Shown here one piece after another: positions 34,000 through 42,991 of a DNA stretch of 50,607 nucleotides; position 1 is the first letter of the stretch; every line of letters begins with the position of its first letter. The translations under genes and the position numbers were made by a program. The notes beneath the pieces are model-generated. The model ran no database searches. It was not told where the DNA came from and saw nothing but the letters and a program-made list of their open reading frames with translations. Source of the stretch: a virus; IMG/VR virus record IMGVR_UViG_3300023112_000023, positions 1 to 50,607 of that record, one strand, 5' to 3'.

Positions 34000-36882
34000 A
34001 TGGTAGTGAACACAAAACTTCGAGCAGGCGACTGGCTGATACCTGTGAAACTCAAGTATGACGGTGACCGGATTTTCTTCAAATTCGGATTCAATCGACC
34101 TTTGATGGCAGAAATTAAGTCAATGGAAGGTGCCAAATGGCATGGGTATGACGAGAAGAATCCTCGTAAATTATGGTCGGTTGCCAATTCCCCGCGTAAC
34201 CAATTCCAAATACAATATCTCGAGGGTAAGAATCCATATGAACGTTATGACCAAGAGTGGCTTAATTTTGAACCAAGTAGAAATCTGTATGATCACCAAA
34301 AAGATATGGTGAATCATATCATGACTATGCATTATGTGATTGAAGCAGCTCAGATGGGTACTGGAAAAACCCTAGCAGGTATCGAAGTAATGGAACTATC
34401 AGGACATGATGACTGGTATTATGTTGCACCAAAATCAGCACTTAAGTCTGTCGAGCTTGAATTGATTAAATGGCAGGCTAAAGTGCGGCCTCGAATGATG
34501 ACATACGAAAAACTTAAAAGTCTATTATTAACCTGGACTGAAGGTAATATACCACCACACGGAGTAATCTTTGACGAGTCTAGTAGACTGAAGAATCCCG
34601 AGGCTCAAAGATCTCAGGCGGCACTACACTTAGCTAACGCTATACGGGAGGAACATGGTGAGGAAGGTTATGTGGTACTTCTCTCAGGTAGCCCAGCACC
34701 TAAGTCACCAGTAGATTGGTGGTCCCAATGTTTAACAGACGATACGTGGGTAACCACAGCCCAAGGCCCACTACAAATATCTGATTTGGTTAATCAACCA
34801 ACTAAGGTTATTATTGATGGCCAGCAGATACAGACAGACGGCTTCTTTAAAACTGGCAATCGTCAAACATACGAGATGTCAACTAAAGAAGGCTATAGCG
34901 TCAAGGCCACTGAAGACCATCGGTTCTTAGTTGATTATGATGGTCTTCAGTTCTGGCGTGAGCTACAAGATATTGAGATCGGTGACGAGATTGTTGTTAA
35001 CGACGTAGGTAGATACAATAGTTGGGATGGACCTGGCACTGAGGACAATGGGTACATCCTGGGACTTATTTATGGTGATGGCGCAGTGACTGAAAAGTCT
35101 AGTGGTAACTATGTTGGTAAGTTACAATTCGATGGAGATGACTACCATCTAATACATGAAGTATGTAGAATATTGAATCAAGATAATATCACAACACATC
35201 CAGATGGATCACTAGTTATCAACGGTGGTAATATCAATTCAATAGTCGAGCAGTGGGGTGTGGATAATCATAAGATGATTAACAAGAATATGTTAACATC
35301 CTCTAGTGAGTTCTATATTGGTTTCCTTCGTGGCATGTTTGACTCTGATGGTAGTGTACGTAATAATACATTACGTATTAGACTGTCACAAGTAAACAAG
35401 CACAACATTTATACAATGCAACAGATGCTTCTAGCTCTAGGTATTTATTGTAGGATTGAAGAACAAGCTAAACGCTCTGTGTCTATTATTGATGATCGTG
35501 AGATACATTCAAATATAATATATCAACTTACAATCGTTGGTGACGAAGCTGTTAAGTTCCACAACATGATTGGTTTCAATCATGTTAAGAAGAACAATAG
35601 AATGATTGAACGAATCAAAGCACGACATAATTATCCCGCGAGAAGAACAGCAATAGTCATAAGTATTACACCCAAGAATGTTGAAGACGTCTACGATATA
35701 ACTGTACCAGGTATACATAAGTTTTCCGCTAATGGATTAGTCGCACATAATTGTGAAATCGCATGCCCGGGCTTCTTGAAGGAGGGGTCGATACACAAGC
35801 TTAAGAAAAATCTCGCTATCATCGAGGACCGTGAATCAATCACTGGTGCTTGTTACCCACACCTCGTATCTTGGAGAAATAATCCAGCTATTTGTGACAT
35901 ATGTGGTAAAGAGATCTTCGAACATAATGTTGATCATGATTTCGTACCCTCAGTAGACGAAGTAGCCAGACTCGGACGACGGATGGCAGGACTGACACAA
36001 GTTATCTATAAGAAAGATTGTCTTGATCTTCCTGATAAGATATACAGAACTGTACGTGTAGAACCAACCGGCAGTATCATGCGAGCCGCACAGTTAATCT
36101 CTGCGAAGTCAACAAGAGCAGCACAAGCACTTGTACTACTACGGGAGTTAAGTGATGGTTTCCAATATCAAGACGAGATCGTTGGTAAAGACACTTGCGA
36201 GTTGTGTAACGGCAAGCGGACTTACGTCATCGCGGGAGAGACAGAGACTTGCCCAAATTGCAAAGGTACTGGAGAGCAAGTACGTATTGAGCGAAAGATT
36301 GCACAAGTCGACAGCCCTAAAGAACGTGCGTTGATTGATCTACTAGACGAACACTCAGTAGTAGGTAGGCTCGTTATCTATGCAGGATTCCAAGGATCAA
36401 TTGACAGAATAAAAACAATATGTAGCCGCCACAAGTGGGCGTTCATTAAGATGGACGGTCGAGGTGTGGAGTGCGTAGACTGTGAAGGCAACCCGATAGC
36501 CGATGACAAAAAACTCCTGCAGGCTTTGGATGCTAGCCATCCAGATAGGGACAAACTTTTAGAGGAATATCCCCGCCTAGCATTTATTGGTCAGCCAGGC
36601 TCAGGTGGTATGGGCTTCACATTTACAGCTTCACCCTCGATTGTTTATTATAGTAATGATTTCAATGCCGAGTCGAGAATACAGTCAGAAGATCGTATAC
36701 ACAGAGCAGGCATGGATAAGAATAAGGGTGCGACGATCATTGACATCCTACATCTACCAACAGATGAATATGTACTCAAGAACCTACAAGCTAAACGCAC
36801 ACTACAAAAACAGAGTATGGAAGAGCTAAAAACTTTATTCCAGAATGTAACTCCAGAACAAGTTAAAGAGGTAAGAAAATGA
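34000..36882 (+). CDS. SNF2-like helicase interrupted by an intein
   Basis: The precursor has 960 residues and the mature protein should have 619. The ATPase parts are Walker A (MGTGKT, about 119-124), FDESSRLKN (about 190, DEAH-like box), LLSGSPAPKSP (about 228), and the C-terminal QPGSGGMGFTFTASP and SRIQSEDRIHRAG motifs of SF2 helicases. Between them are a Cys/His cluster (CDICGKEIFEHNVDH) and a DnaJ-like zinc region (CELCNGKRTYV, CPNCKGTG). The intein (residues 244-584) is inserted at Cys 244, between WWSQ and CEIACP. The enzyme probably remodels DNA or protein-DNA complexes in replication or recombination. Confidence 0.85.
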   Translation: MVVNTKLRAGDWLIPVKLKYDGDRIFFKFGFNRPLMAEIKSMEGAKWHGYDEKNPRKLWSVANSPRNQFQIQYLEGKNPYERYDQEWLNFEPSRNLYDHQKDMVNHIMTMHYVIEAAQMGTGKTLAGIEVMELSGHDDWYYVAPKSALKSVELELIKWQAKVRPRMMTYEKLKSLLLTWTEGNIPPHGVIFDESSRLKNPEAQRSQAALHLANAIREEHGEEGYVVLLSGSPAPKSPVDWWSQCLTDDTWVTTAQGPLQISDLVNQPTKVIIDGQQIQTDGFFKTGNRQTYEMSTKEGYSVKATEDHRFLVDYDGLQFWRELQDIEIGDEIVVNDVGRYNSWDGPGTEDNGYILGLIYGDGAVTEKSSGNYVGKLQFDGDDYHLIHEVCRILNQDNITTHPDGSLVINGGNINSIVEQWGVDNHKMINKNMLTSSSEFYIGFLRGMFDSDGSVRNNTLRIRLSQVNKHNIYTMQQMLLALGIYCRIEEQAKRSVSIIDDREIHSNIIYQLTIVGDEAVKFHNMIGFNHVKKNNRMIERIKARHNYPARRTAIVISITPKNVEDVYDITVPGIHKFSANGLVAHNCEIACPGFLKEGSIHKLKKNLAIIEDRESITGACYPHLVSWRNNPAICDICGKEIFEHNVDHDFVPSVDEVARLGRRMAGLTQVIYKKDCLDLPDKIYRTVRVEPTGSIMRAAQLISAKSTRAAQALVLLRELSDGFQYQDEIVGKDTCELCNGKRTYVIAGETETCPNCKGTGEQVRIERKIAQVDSPKERALIDLLDEHSVVGRLVIYAGFQGSIDRIKTICSRHKWAFIKMDGRGVECVDCEGNPIADDKKLLQALDASHPDRDKLLEEYPRLAFIGQPGSGGMGFTFTASPSIVYYSNDFNAESRIQSEDRIHRAGMDKNKGATIIDILHLPTDEYVLKNLQAKRTLQKQSMEELKTLFQNVTPEQVKEVRK
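34729..35751 (+). mobile_element. Intein with LAGLIDADG homing endonuclease
   Basis: This is a 341-residue intein in the helicase gene. It begins Cys (CLTDDTWVTT, block A) and ends FSANGLVAHN (block G, terminal Asn) with Cys as the +1 residue. Two LAGLIDADG-like motifs are visible, GYILGLIYGDGAV and YIGFLRGMFDSDGSV, so it should be a full splicing and homing element. It sits in the conserved SNF2 motif III area, which is typical of essential-site targeting. Confidence 0.9.
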
Positions 36883-37517
36883 AATGTAAATTAAGATACC
36901 ACGGAATGAGTCAAACTTATTCTTGTGAAATATGTGGCACAGTCTACTCTGAAATGGATATGTTAAAGAACAAGAACCCAGAATGTGAAGACAAGACACT
37001 AACACACCTGATGGTTGATATTGAAACACTAGGTAACGGGCCGAGGTCAGTGATTACTCAGATCGGTGCCTGTTACTTTGACCCAGAGACAGGTAGTATT
37101 GGTCAAACTTTTGAGGTCAATATCAATATACAGTCTTGTCTAGATATAGGGCTTGAGATTGATGGTGATACTATTAAGTGGTGGTTTGGCCAAGAGTCCA
37201 GAACATGGCTAAATAATACAGTACCGCTAATATTGGCTTTGAGACAGTTTGGACAATTCTGCCATAAGGCTAAACATGTCTGGTCACACGCCACATTCGA
37301 TATGCCAATATTATTTAATGCATACCGAGAGTGTGATGAAAAGATACCATTCCATTATAGAACACCCAGGGACATTCGTACTTTAGTGTGGTTGTGGGGT
37401 GGAAAGTTCGAGCGTGAACCCAGGGTCGGAGCACATGATGGACTCTCTGACTGCAAATATCAAGTAGAATATGTAACAAAATGTTATAAGGAAATCCAAG
37501 ATGAAAGAAATACTTGA
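36879..37517 (+). CDS. DEDDh 3'-5' exonuclease (Rv2179c-like) with zinc N-terminus
   Basis: This 212-residue protein starts with a Cys-x2-Cys stretch (YSCEICGTVYSEMD) followed by CED. The core has MVDIETLGNGP (motif I), WSHATFDMPIL (motif II) and GAHDGLSDCKYQVEYV (motif III). The TIKWWF...Q stretch is characteristic of the Rv2179c-like RNase/DNase family. It may act as a nuclease in replication or RNA turnover. It overlaps the helicase by four bases. Confidence 0.8.
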   Translation: MKCKLRYHGMSQTYSCEICGTVYSEMDMLKNKNPECEDKTLTHLMVDIETLGNGPRSVITQIGACYFDPETGSIGQTFEVNINIQSCLDIGLEIDGDTIKWWFGQESRTWLNNTVPLILALRQFGQFCHKAKHVWSHATFDMPILFNAYRECDEKIPFHYRTPRDIRTLVWLWGGKFEREPRVGAHDGLSDCKYQVEYVTKCYKEIQDERNT

Positions 37518-38322
37518 CATACCACTCGGTGATATATTTGCCGACGATGAGTTTAACTGCCGTGATAAGGTATCGGCCATCGAGGTCATCGACCTCGCCA
37601 GAAGTATTGAGAAAGATGGATTGATCCAACCAGTGGTAGTCACACCATATGATGGTGACGGGCATAAATACAAGATCGTAGCGGGATTCAGACGACTGAA
37701 AGCCCACTATGTTAACAAAGCAGAAACGATCGCCTGTATCATACGTACTGATCTTGACGAGAAAGCTGCCCGTGTAATCAACCTCACAGAAAATCTCACT
37801 CGACATGACTTAACAATACTTGAAGAGGCCAAAGCAATCTTACCTCTGTTTAGTCTAGGTTTGAATGAGTACCAGATAGCTGATGAACTACCATCCGCAT
37901 CACGTGGTTGGGTACAAGTCAGAGTAATGTTACTCAAGTTACCTGCACCTGTTCAGGAAGAAGCTGCTGCCGGCCTGTTGACACAAACACAGATACGTGA
38001 TCTATATACTATGAAGAACCGTGGTGCCACAGACGATGAGATCTTTGATATTGTTAAAGATATTAAGGACTCAAAAGTTAAGAAAAAGATTAAGCCACAT
38101 GTTCCTAGGCGAATGTCACCAGCACAAGCCAAACGTATACGTAAGAAACCTGAGATGTATTCAATGATGGACCACATCCTTGCATCAGTAGATGGGTGTT
38201 TTGGTACAAGGGTGTTGGCATGGTGTGCAGGTGAGATTAGCGACCTCGATCTTTTCAAAGATATACAGACTGAGGCTGGTAAGCTGAACAAACCATACAC
38301 TATCCCGCTGGAGAGTGTGTAA
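37501..38322 (+). CDS. ParB-like nuclease/regulator, second copy
   Basis: This 273-residue protein has a clear ParB N-domain (SIEKDGLIQPVVVTPYDGDGHKY, then IVAGFRRLKAHY). A helix-turn-helix-like middle follows (TILEEAKAILPLFSLGLNEYQIADEL), with QVRVMLLKL. The C-terminal part is basic. Unlike the protein at 31773 it keeps a classic G-F-R-R box. Two such proteins without ParA suggest DNA-binding or CTP-dependent loading roles rather than plasmid partition. It overlaps the exonuclease by 17 bases. Confidence 0.75.
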   Translation: MKEILDIPLGDIFADDEFNCRDKVSAIEVIDLARSIEKDGLIQPVVVTPYDGDGHKYKIVAGFRRLKAHYVNKAETIACIIRTDLDEKAARVINLTENLTRHDLTILEEAKAILPLFSLGLNEYQIADELPSASRGWVQVRVMLLKLPAPVQEEAAAGLLTQTQIRDLYTMKNRGATDDEIFDIVKDIKDSKVKKKIKPHVPRRMSPAQAKRIRKKPEMYSMMDHILASVDGCFGTRVLAWCAGEISDLDLFKDIQTEAGKLNKPYTIPLESV

Positions 38323-38909
38323 TGAGAACTGTAGCACTATGCGACAAATGCAAACGACCTTACAGACAACATGATTGGACACGCCCGTTATGTATACGTT
38401 GCAAGTGCGAAATGCTAGGCTTTGATCTAGCAGGATACTTAAAACGTATTGATGGGAGGAATCATGTTATGCGAATATTTCTAGGTGGAACCTGTAATGG
38501 TTCCAGATGGCGTGACCACCTCACACAAATGTTAGACAGCTATGATTGGTTCAATCCAGTAGTTAAAGACTGGACACCTGAGTGTCAGCAAGAAGAACTA
38601 AGACAGCGTGAGTTGGCAGAATATGTTGTCTACACTATTACACCCCGTATGATGGGTGTCTACTCGATTGCAGAGGTAGTGGACGACAGCAACAAAAGAC
38701 CTGAGAGAACAATACTATGTATATTACAACACGACGAAGATGACGACGGACGTACTGCGTACCTTTCCGGTCCACTAACTAAATCCTTGGAAGCTACGGC
38801 TGACTTGGTTAAACGTAATGGTGGTAGAGTATTCAGAACACTAGACGACCTAGCTAATTATTTAAATGAAGAGTTACCAAAATCGAAAGGAAGATACATT
38901 GAAAGTTAA
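38322..38909 (+). CDS. Nucleoside 2-deoxyribosyltransferase-like protein with zinc N-terminus
   Basis: This 195-residue protein begins with a zinc-finger-like region (CDKCKRPYRQHDW, CIRCKCEML). The core matches the nucleoside 2-deoxyribosyltransferase-like (PF15891-type) pattern: IFLGGTCNGSRWRDHL, then WFNPVVKDWTPEC, VYTITPRMMGVYSIAEVVDD and ILCILQHD. Such enzymes swap bases on deoxyribonucleosides or hydrolyse them. It fits the nucleotide cassette. It shares one base with its upstream neighbour. Confidence 0.75.
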   Translation: MRTVALCDKCKRPYRQHDWTRPLCIRCKCEMLGFDLAGYLKRIDGRNHVMRIFLGGTCNGSRWRDHLTQMLDSYDWFNPVVKDWTPECQQEELRQRELAEYVVYTITPRMMGVYSIAEVVDDSNKRPERTILCILQHDEDDDGRTAYLSGPLTKSLEATADLVKRNGGRVFRTLDDLANYLNEELPKSKGRYIES

Positions 38910-39102
38910 AGAATTAGAAATAGATGCTAAAAAGCAGTTAGAAGAAAAGCGTAACGACAAGATTAAAGGTTTATTAGAATCAAGACTCATTGAGATAGAA
39001 CGGGCAAAACGTGTCGTGTCAGATCTTGAAGAATCATACACAGAATTATTAGAAAAGGACGTGGTTGACATTAGCCACGACAGGCATAATGTTTGCCGCT
39101 AG
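38899..39102 (+). CDS. Small coiled-coil protein
   Basis: I chose the TTG at 38899, with AAGGAAG 7 bases upstream, over the earlier ATG 38866. The 67-residue product is almost all charged helix (KELEIDAKKQLEEKRNDKIKG, then SRLIEIERAKRVVSDLEESY). Such coiled coils often mediate oligomerisation. Function unknown. It lies between the deoxyribosyltransferase-like gene and the polymerase and overlaps the next gene by 38 bases. Confidence 0.5.
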   Translation: MKVKELEIDAKKQLEEKRNDKIKGLLESRLIEIERAKRVVSDLEESYTELLEKDVVDISHDRHNVCR

Positions 39103-39370
39103 TTTTAGAGGCATAGGCTTAATCTCTGATGGGGACGAGTGGGTATTTGGTTTTGACGACGGCACGTCAGTATCAATTAAAGACCCAATGATTACAAACA
39201 TCCAGTTTAACATGTCACAATTCAACGATGAATTGTCTGGTACTATTGACTTTGTCGCTCAACCTCATTATTATTCATCTAGCCCACCTCAAGATAAACG
39301 TCTCGCGGTAGATATGTCTATTGGCGAGTTACTAGAAATGGTACGGGATAAAGTGCAGGAACGAAGATGA
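39065..39370 (+). CDS. Hypothetical protein
   Basis: This 101-residue protein is read from TTG 39065, which has AAGGACG upstream. ATG 39089 (MFAASFRGIGL) is the alternative start. It is beta-rich (GDEWVFGFDDGTSVSIKDP, then QFNMSQFNDELSG) with a short helix at the C-terminus. It overlaps the DNA polymerase start by four bases (ATGA). No known family. Confidence 0.5.
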   Translation: MTLATTGIMFAASFRGIGLISDGDEWVFGFDDGTSVSIKDPMITNIQFNMSQFNDELSGTIDFVAQPHYYSSSPPQDKRLAVDMSIGELLEMVRDKVQERR

Positions 39371-41607
39371 TATTCTTTGACACAGAAACCTGTGGGCTAC
39401 ATGGTATGGCAGTGCTCATACAGTATGCCTACGACGACGAGGAGATACAGTTATATGACATTTGGAACAATCCCATTATTGATACACTTAAGCTCATTGA
39501 GGATTTTGCAAATCATCCTGAAGGTGTTTGCGGCTTTAATCTTGCTTTTGACTGGTTTCATTTATGTAAGTTGTACACTACTTTTAGTTTGCATCCTGAT
39601 CCTAGTGCTTATCCCGTCGACTGTATCGACGAAATTGCTGTTCTTGAGGAGAAAGCTCGCTTCACGGACATTTGCCTTAAGCCTGTTACTGCGATCGACC
39701 TAATGCTTCATGCTCGTAAAGGGCCATATCAATCGACAATGGACCGACATGAGATACGCATCAAGAAAGTACCGACAGTGTTGGTATGGAAAGTTGCCGA
39801 GTATTTAGAAGAGAACATCCAGTTTAACGAAGTTTACTTCGCTCGACGAAAAACACCTGGCCCTAAGTGGAAAGTCTATGACATTAAAGATGACCTCGAT
39901 AATGTCATAATAGCCTTCAAGGACATAGTATTAAAGTTTGCACCATCAAGTGCTTTAAAGGCACTGGCGGTAGACGCATTAGGTGCAAAAGAAGACTATG
40001 TTTTAAAATTCACAGATATTGAACCCCCAGGTGCCAAAGCAGTTGAGAAAGGTTGGGCACCATTCGCGTTGGCAATAGGTTCACCCAATAATTGGAAAGG
40101 TGCTTGGCCTGAAATAATCCAGTGGCATATTGAACACTGGGCTTATAACAGCATGGCACGTGTTTATGCTACGGACGATGTAGTGTACACTCGCGATCTT
40201 TATAAACACTTTGGATGCCCACCATCTGGCGACGACGATAGCGTCTTAGCTTGTATGGTTGCTGCTGTTCGCTGGAGTGGGTTTGCTATCGACGTAAAAC
40301 AGATTGAAGAACTTAGAGTACAGAAGTTAGTTACTTTAAGTAAGTACCCACCCTCCCTAGCAACTGCACCACATATCGCACGCCGATATTTAGAGCAACA
40401 TATGGACATCACAGAGAAAACAATCCTAGGTGGTAGTACGAAAGCTGTACTGCTGAAAGAAATCTCTGAATGGGAGAACGATGACGGAACCAGACACCCG
40501 GCCGCAACAGCGGCCAAGGAAATACTTGCAGCAAGAGGGGCCAAAAAAGAGATTGAGTTGTTGGACAAACTGCTTACAGCAGGCAGATTCCACGCATCTT
40601 TCAAAGTTATTGGAACATTGTCCTCCAGAATGTCGGGCAGCGATGGACTCAATCCGCAAGGCATTAACCACTCACCGATCATCAGAGGATGCTTCACACT
40701 CGCTGATGACGGACAACTACTCGTCGGTGGCGATTTTGATGGATTTGAGGTCACAATTGCTGAAGCGTTATATAATGACGCAACACTTAGACAACTCATT
40801 CTTTCCGGAAAAAAGCTTCACGCTGTGTTCGCCCAAGAATTGTACCCTGGACAAGAGTATGGGGACATTATGGCAAGCAAGGGTAGTGATGAACTCGACA
40901 TGTATGGTAAAGGAAAGAGTGGTGTATTCGCCATGATCTATGGTGGTAATGAAAACACGCTACAAAATAATTTAGGTATAACCGAGGAGACTGCTACTGA
41001 TGCTTACAATAATTTCGCTAAGAAATATCCCGGAGTGGGTCGAGCACGTAAGAAGATTCATGACGACTTTTGCTCTATGCGACAGCCAGCAGGTATTGGT
41101 ACTAAAGTCGAATGGCATGACCCAGCGGAGTACGTTGAGTCGATGCTGGGCTTTAGGAGATATTTTACACTTGAAAACGATATATGCAAAACACTTTTTG
41201 ATCTTGCAGAGAAACCACCAAAAGAATGGCTGAAAGCAAAAGTTAAAGTAACACGCAGAGATAGACAACAGACAGCCAGTGGTGCTGTACGTTCCGCATT
41301 ATTCGCAGCGGCATTTGCCATACAAGCAGCGAACATGCGGGCAGCATCGAACCATCAAATACAGTCAACAGGTGCACAGATAACCAAGAACCTTGAGCGT
41401 AAGATTTGGGACATCCAACCAGTGGGGGTCGGGGCGTGGGTAGTCAAACCTATGAATATCCATGACGAAGTAATGGCCACGACCCAAACTAAGTATGTAG
41501 GACAAATACACACAACAGTGACTGAATGCGTTGAGTCTTTCAGGTCTAAGATACCTTTGATAAAGATGGAATGGAATGACAAGTTAAATACATGGGCGGA
41601 TAAATAA
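39367..41607 (+). CDS. Family A DNA polymerase with 3'-5' exonuclease domain
   Basis: This 746-residue protein begins FFDTETCGL (motif I of a DEDD exonuclease). FNLAFDWFHL follows, and later YATDDVVYTRDLYKHF. The polymerase part has motif A GGDFDGFEVTIAEA (about 452), motif B KGKSGVFAMIYGG (about 514) and motif C MNIHDEVMA (about 695-703). Motif A differs from the usual DYSQIELR: it keeps the D and E but lacks the SQI core. The N-terminal FLAP domain of Pol I is absent. This is the likely replicative polymerase. Confidence 0.9.
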   Translation: MIFFDTETCGLHGMAVLIQYAYDDEEIQLYDIWNNPIIDTLKLIEDFANHPEGVCGFNLAFDWFHLCKLYTTFSLHPDPSAYPVDCIDEIAVLEEKARFTDICLKPVTAIDLMLHARKGPYQSTMDRHEIRIKKVPTVLVWKVAEYLEENIQFNEVYFARRKTPGPKWKVYDIKDDLDNVIIAFKDIVLKFAPSSALKALAVDALGAKEDYVLKFTDIEPPGAKAVEKGWAPFALAIGSPNNWKGAWPEIIQWHIEHWAYNSMARVYATDDVVYTRDLYKHFGCPPSGDDDSVLACMVAAVRWSGFAIDVKQIEELRVQKLVTLSKYPPSLATAPHIARRYLEQHMDITEKTILGGSTKAVLLKEISEWENDDGTRHPAATAAKEILAARGAKKEIELLDKLLTAGRFHASFKVIGTLSSRMSGSDGLNPQGINHSPIIRGCFTLADDGQLLVGGDFDGFEVTIAEALYNDATLRQLILSGKKLHAVFAQELYPGQEYGDIMASKGSDELDMYGKGKSGVFAMIYGGNENTLQNNLGITEETATDAYNNFAKKYPGVGRARKKIHDDFCSMRQPAGIGTKVEWHDPAEYVESMLGFRRYFTLENDICKTLFDLAEKPPKEWLKAKVKVTRRDRQQTASGAVRSALFAAAFAIQAANMRAASNHQIQSTGAQITKNLERKIWDIQPVGVGAWVVKPMNIHDEVMATTQTKYVGQIHTTVTECVESFRSKIPLIKMEWNDKLNTWADK

Positions 41608-41840
41608 TGAGTAATGATGTATTGCAGTTTTGGAATAATGCCCAGTTAATTTATGATAGCTTGATTAATAAAACTGCCAATCCAGGTGTTCTTTTAACCG
41701 GTGCTGAAGCTATGGTAATGGCAGAGCTGGGTGAAATGCTTGAGCAATATTACCGTTTACAAAAGTTAATAATCAAAAAGGACATCAAGAAATGGGAGCC
41801 AGATGATGATATTGACGGACTTGCAGACGTTGGCACATAA
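41607..41840 (+). CDS. Small hypothetical protein
   Basis: This 77-residue protein is all helix by pattern (VLQFWNNAQLIYDSLIN, then EAMVMAELGEMLEQYYRLQKL). It shares one base with the polymerase stop. Its end overlaps the next gene by 38 bases. Function unknown. The charged end (EPDDDIDGLADVGT) looks disordered. Confidence 0.5.
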   Translation: MSNDVLQFWNNAQLIYDSLINKTANPGVLLTGAEAMVMAELGEMLEQYYRLQKLIIKKDIKKWEPDDDIDGLADVGT

Positions 41841-42126
41841 TACTACACTCAGAGCACGCTCTGTAGACTATCTGGTAAGCACACGAAAATTTACAGACGC
41901 TTTTGATCAAGCATCCGACGAGCAGAAATCTACATTGCAACGTGCAGTAATGGACTCAGACGCTATGTTAATAAATACTATCATACGTACTATTACACAT
42001 GATTGTTTGGAATCCAAGAATATACACGAGCTACGTGAAATTGGTAAACTATGCAGTATTTATGGCGTGACTAAGTTATCTAAGTCACAGTTAATAATTT
42101 TGATAAGAAAGGAACAAGCAGAATGA
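41803..42126 (+). CDS. Hypothetical protein with Rho N-terminal/SAP-like C-terminus
   Basis: This 107-residue protein ends with LREIGKLCSIYGVTKLSKSQLIILIRKE. The helix-turn-helix-like 'GVTKLSKSQLI' fits Rho N-terminal or SAP-like domains that bind nucleic acid. GGGAG lies upstream of its ATG. It overlaps the previous gene by 38 bases and the next by four. A role in nucleic-acid binding is inferred. Confidence 0.5.
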   Translation: MMILTDLQTLAHNTTLRARSVDYLVSTRKFTDAFDQASDEQKSTLQRAVMDSDAMLINTIIRTITHDCLESKNIHELREIGKLCSIYGVTKLSKSQLIILIRKEQAE

Positions 42127-42497
42127 AGAAGACCCAAAAGATTAGCGTGATCAATGCTTTCTTCAACGATAATACTGTGCTTGATATTCTCGAGTATGGT
42201 GAAATCACCGAAAAGAAGATAGCAATATTGTCTAAGCGTGTAAATAACGAGGATATAAAAGCCACGTATATTGACGCTGTTCATAAAGCTGTAGCTACTA
42301 TTGCTAACGCAGTTAAGAACTGGGAAGAAGTGTACAAGATGGTTACTCCAGAAACATGGATATATTACATGATGATGGATTTTGACAATCTTGAAATGGA
42401 TGCACGTAAGGCAGCGTTCAAACAATTAAAGACGTCTTGGAGAGCATTACCTAAATATAGAAAGGCTGACCATGTCAAAGCGAAAACTACGAGATAG
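42123..42497 (+). CDS. Hypothetical protein
   Basis: This 124-residue protein is mainly helical (VNNEDIKATYIDAVHKAVATI, then FDNLEMDARKAAFKQLKTSW), ending in a basic segment. It overlaps the previous gene by four bases (ATGA) and the next by 26. No family recognised. Its position among small genes between polymerase and VRR-NUC suggests an early-expressed accessory role. Confidence 0.5.
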   Translation: MKKTQKISVINAFFNDNTVLDILEYGEITEKKIAILSKRVNNEDIKATYIDAVHKAVATIANAVKNWEEVYKMVTPETWIYYMMMDFDNLEMDARKAAFKQLKTSWRALPKYRKADHVKAKTTR

Positions 42498-42858
42498 ACG
42501 TAGACGTCCACTAACCAAGAGCGAACGTCTACATGACTTATGCGAACAATTGGTCTCACAGGTTAAACAACTAACCGAACAACAATCAGAAGTTATAAAT
42601 GCTGTACTAACTGTATCAGCAGAAACAGAACTAATGGCAGGTATGCTAGAAGTCCTGAAAGAGAAAGGCGTAGTCACAAATGAAGAAATCACAAAAGCAG
42701 TCAAAGAAACCCGAGATAAAATTCAAAATGCCAAGCAGAACAAAAGTACTGAACGTCCTTCGGACAGCAGTGATAGATCCGAGGAATCCAGACCTGAGCC
42801 TGAAGGTCATACTGATGACAGCAAAGAACAATCCGAAGTACCTGCTGATCCGAGCTAA
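42472..42858 (+). CDS. Hypothetical coiled-coil protein
   Basis: This 128-residue protein starts with a basic arm (KRKLRDRRRRPLTKSERL). A long coiled coil follows (LHDLCEQLVSQVKQLTEQQSEV, then EVLKEKGVVTNEEITKAVKET), then a Ser/Glu/Pro-rich tail that is probably disordered. Its last ~179 bases overlap the next ORF in another frame. A DNA- or protein-bridging role is possible but unproven. Confidence 0.5.
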   Translation: MSKRKLRDRRRRPLTKSERLHDLCEQLVSQVKQLTEQQSEVINAVLTVSAETELMAGMLEVLKEKGVVTNEEITKAVKETRDKIQNAKQNKSTERPSDSSDRSEESRPEPEGHTDDSKEQSEVPADPS

Positions 42859-42991
42859 TGAGTTGTGGTTGATGGCTCAGGAAGAAGATCAATATGCACC
42901 TGATATGACGTATGTCATGCAGCTACTCGCATTATATCAAGCACTCATTGATGATAATAAAAAGTATTATCTGTGTGAGGGACTTCTATGA
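42680..42991 (+). CDS. Hypothetical protein, overlaps the previous gene
   Basis: This 103-residue ORF overlaps the coiled-coil gene by 179 bases in another frame. It has a plausible helical pattern at the end (LIRANELWLMAQEEDQYAPDM, then MQLLALYQALIDDNK). The N-terminus (KKSQKQSKKPEIKFKMP) is basic. A shorter start at 42731 or 42872 is possible. The C-terminus overlaps the VRR-NUC gene by four bases, so the 3' part at least is likely real. Confidence 0.45.
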   Translation: MKKSQKQSKKPEIKFKMPSRTKVLNVLRTAVIDPRNPDLSLKVILMTAKNNPKYLLIRANELWLMAQEEDQYAPDMTYVMQLLALYQALIDDNKKYYLCEGLL

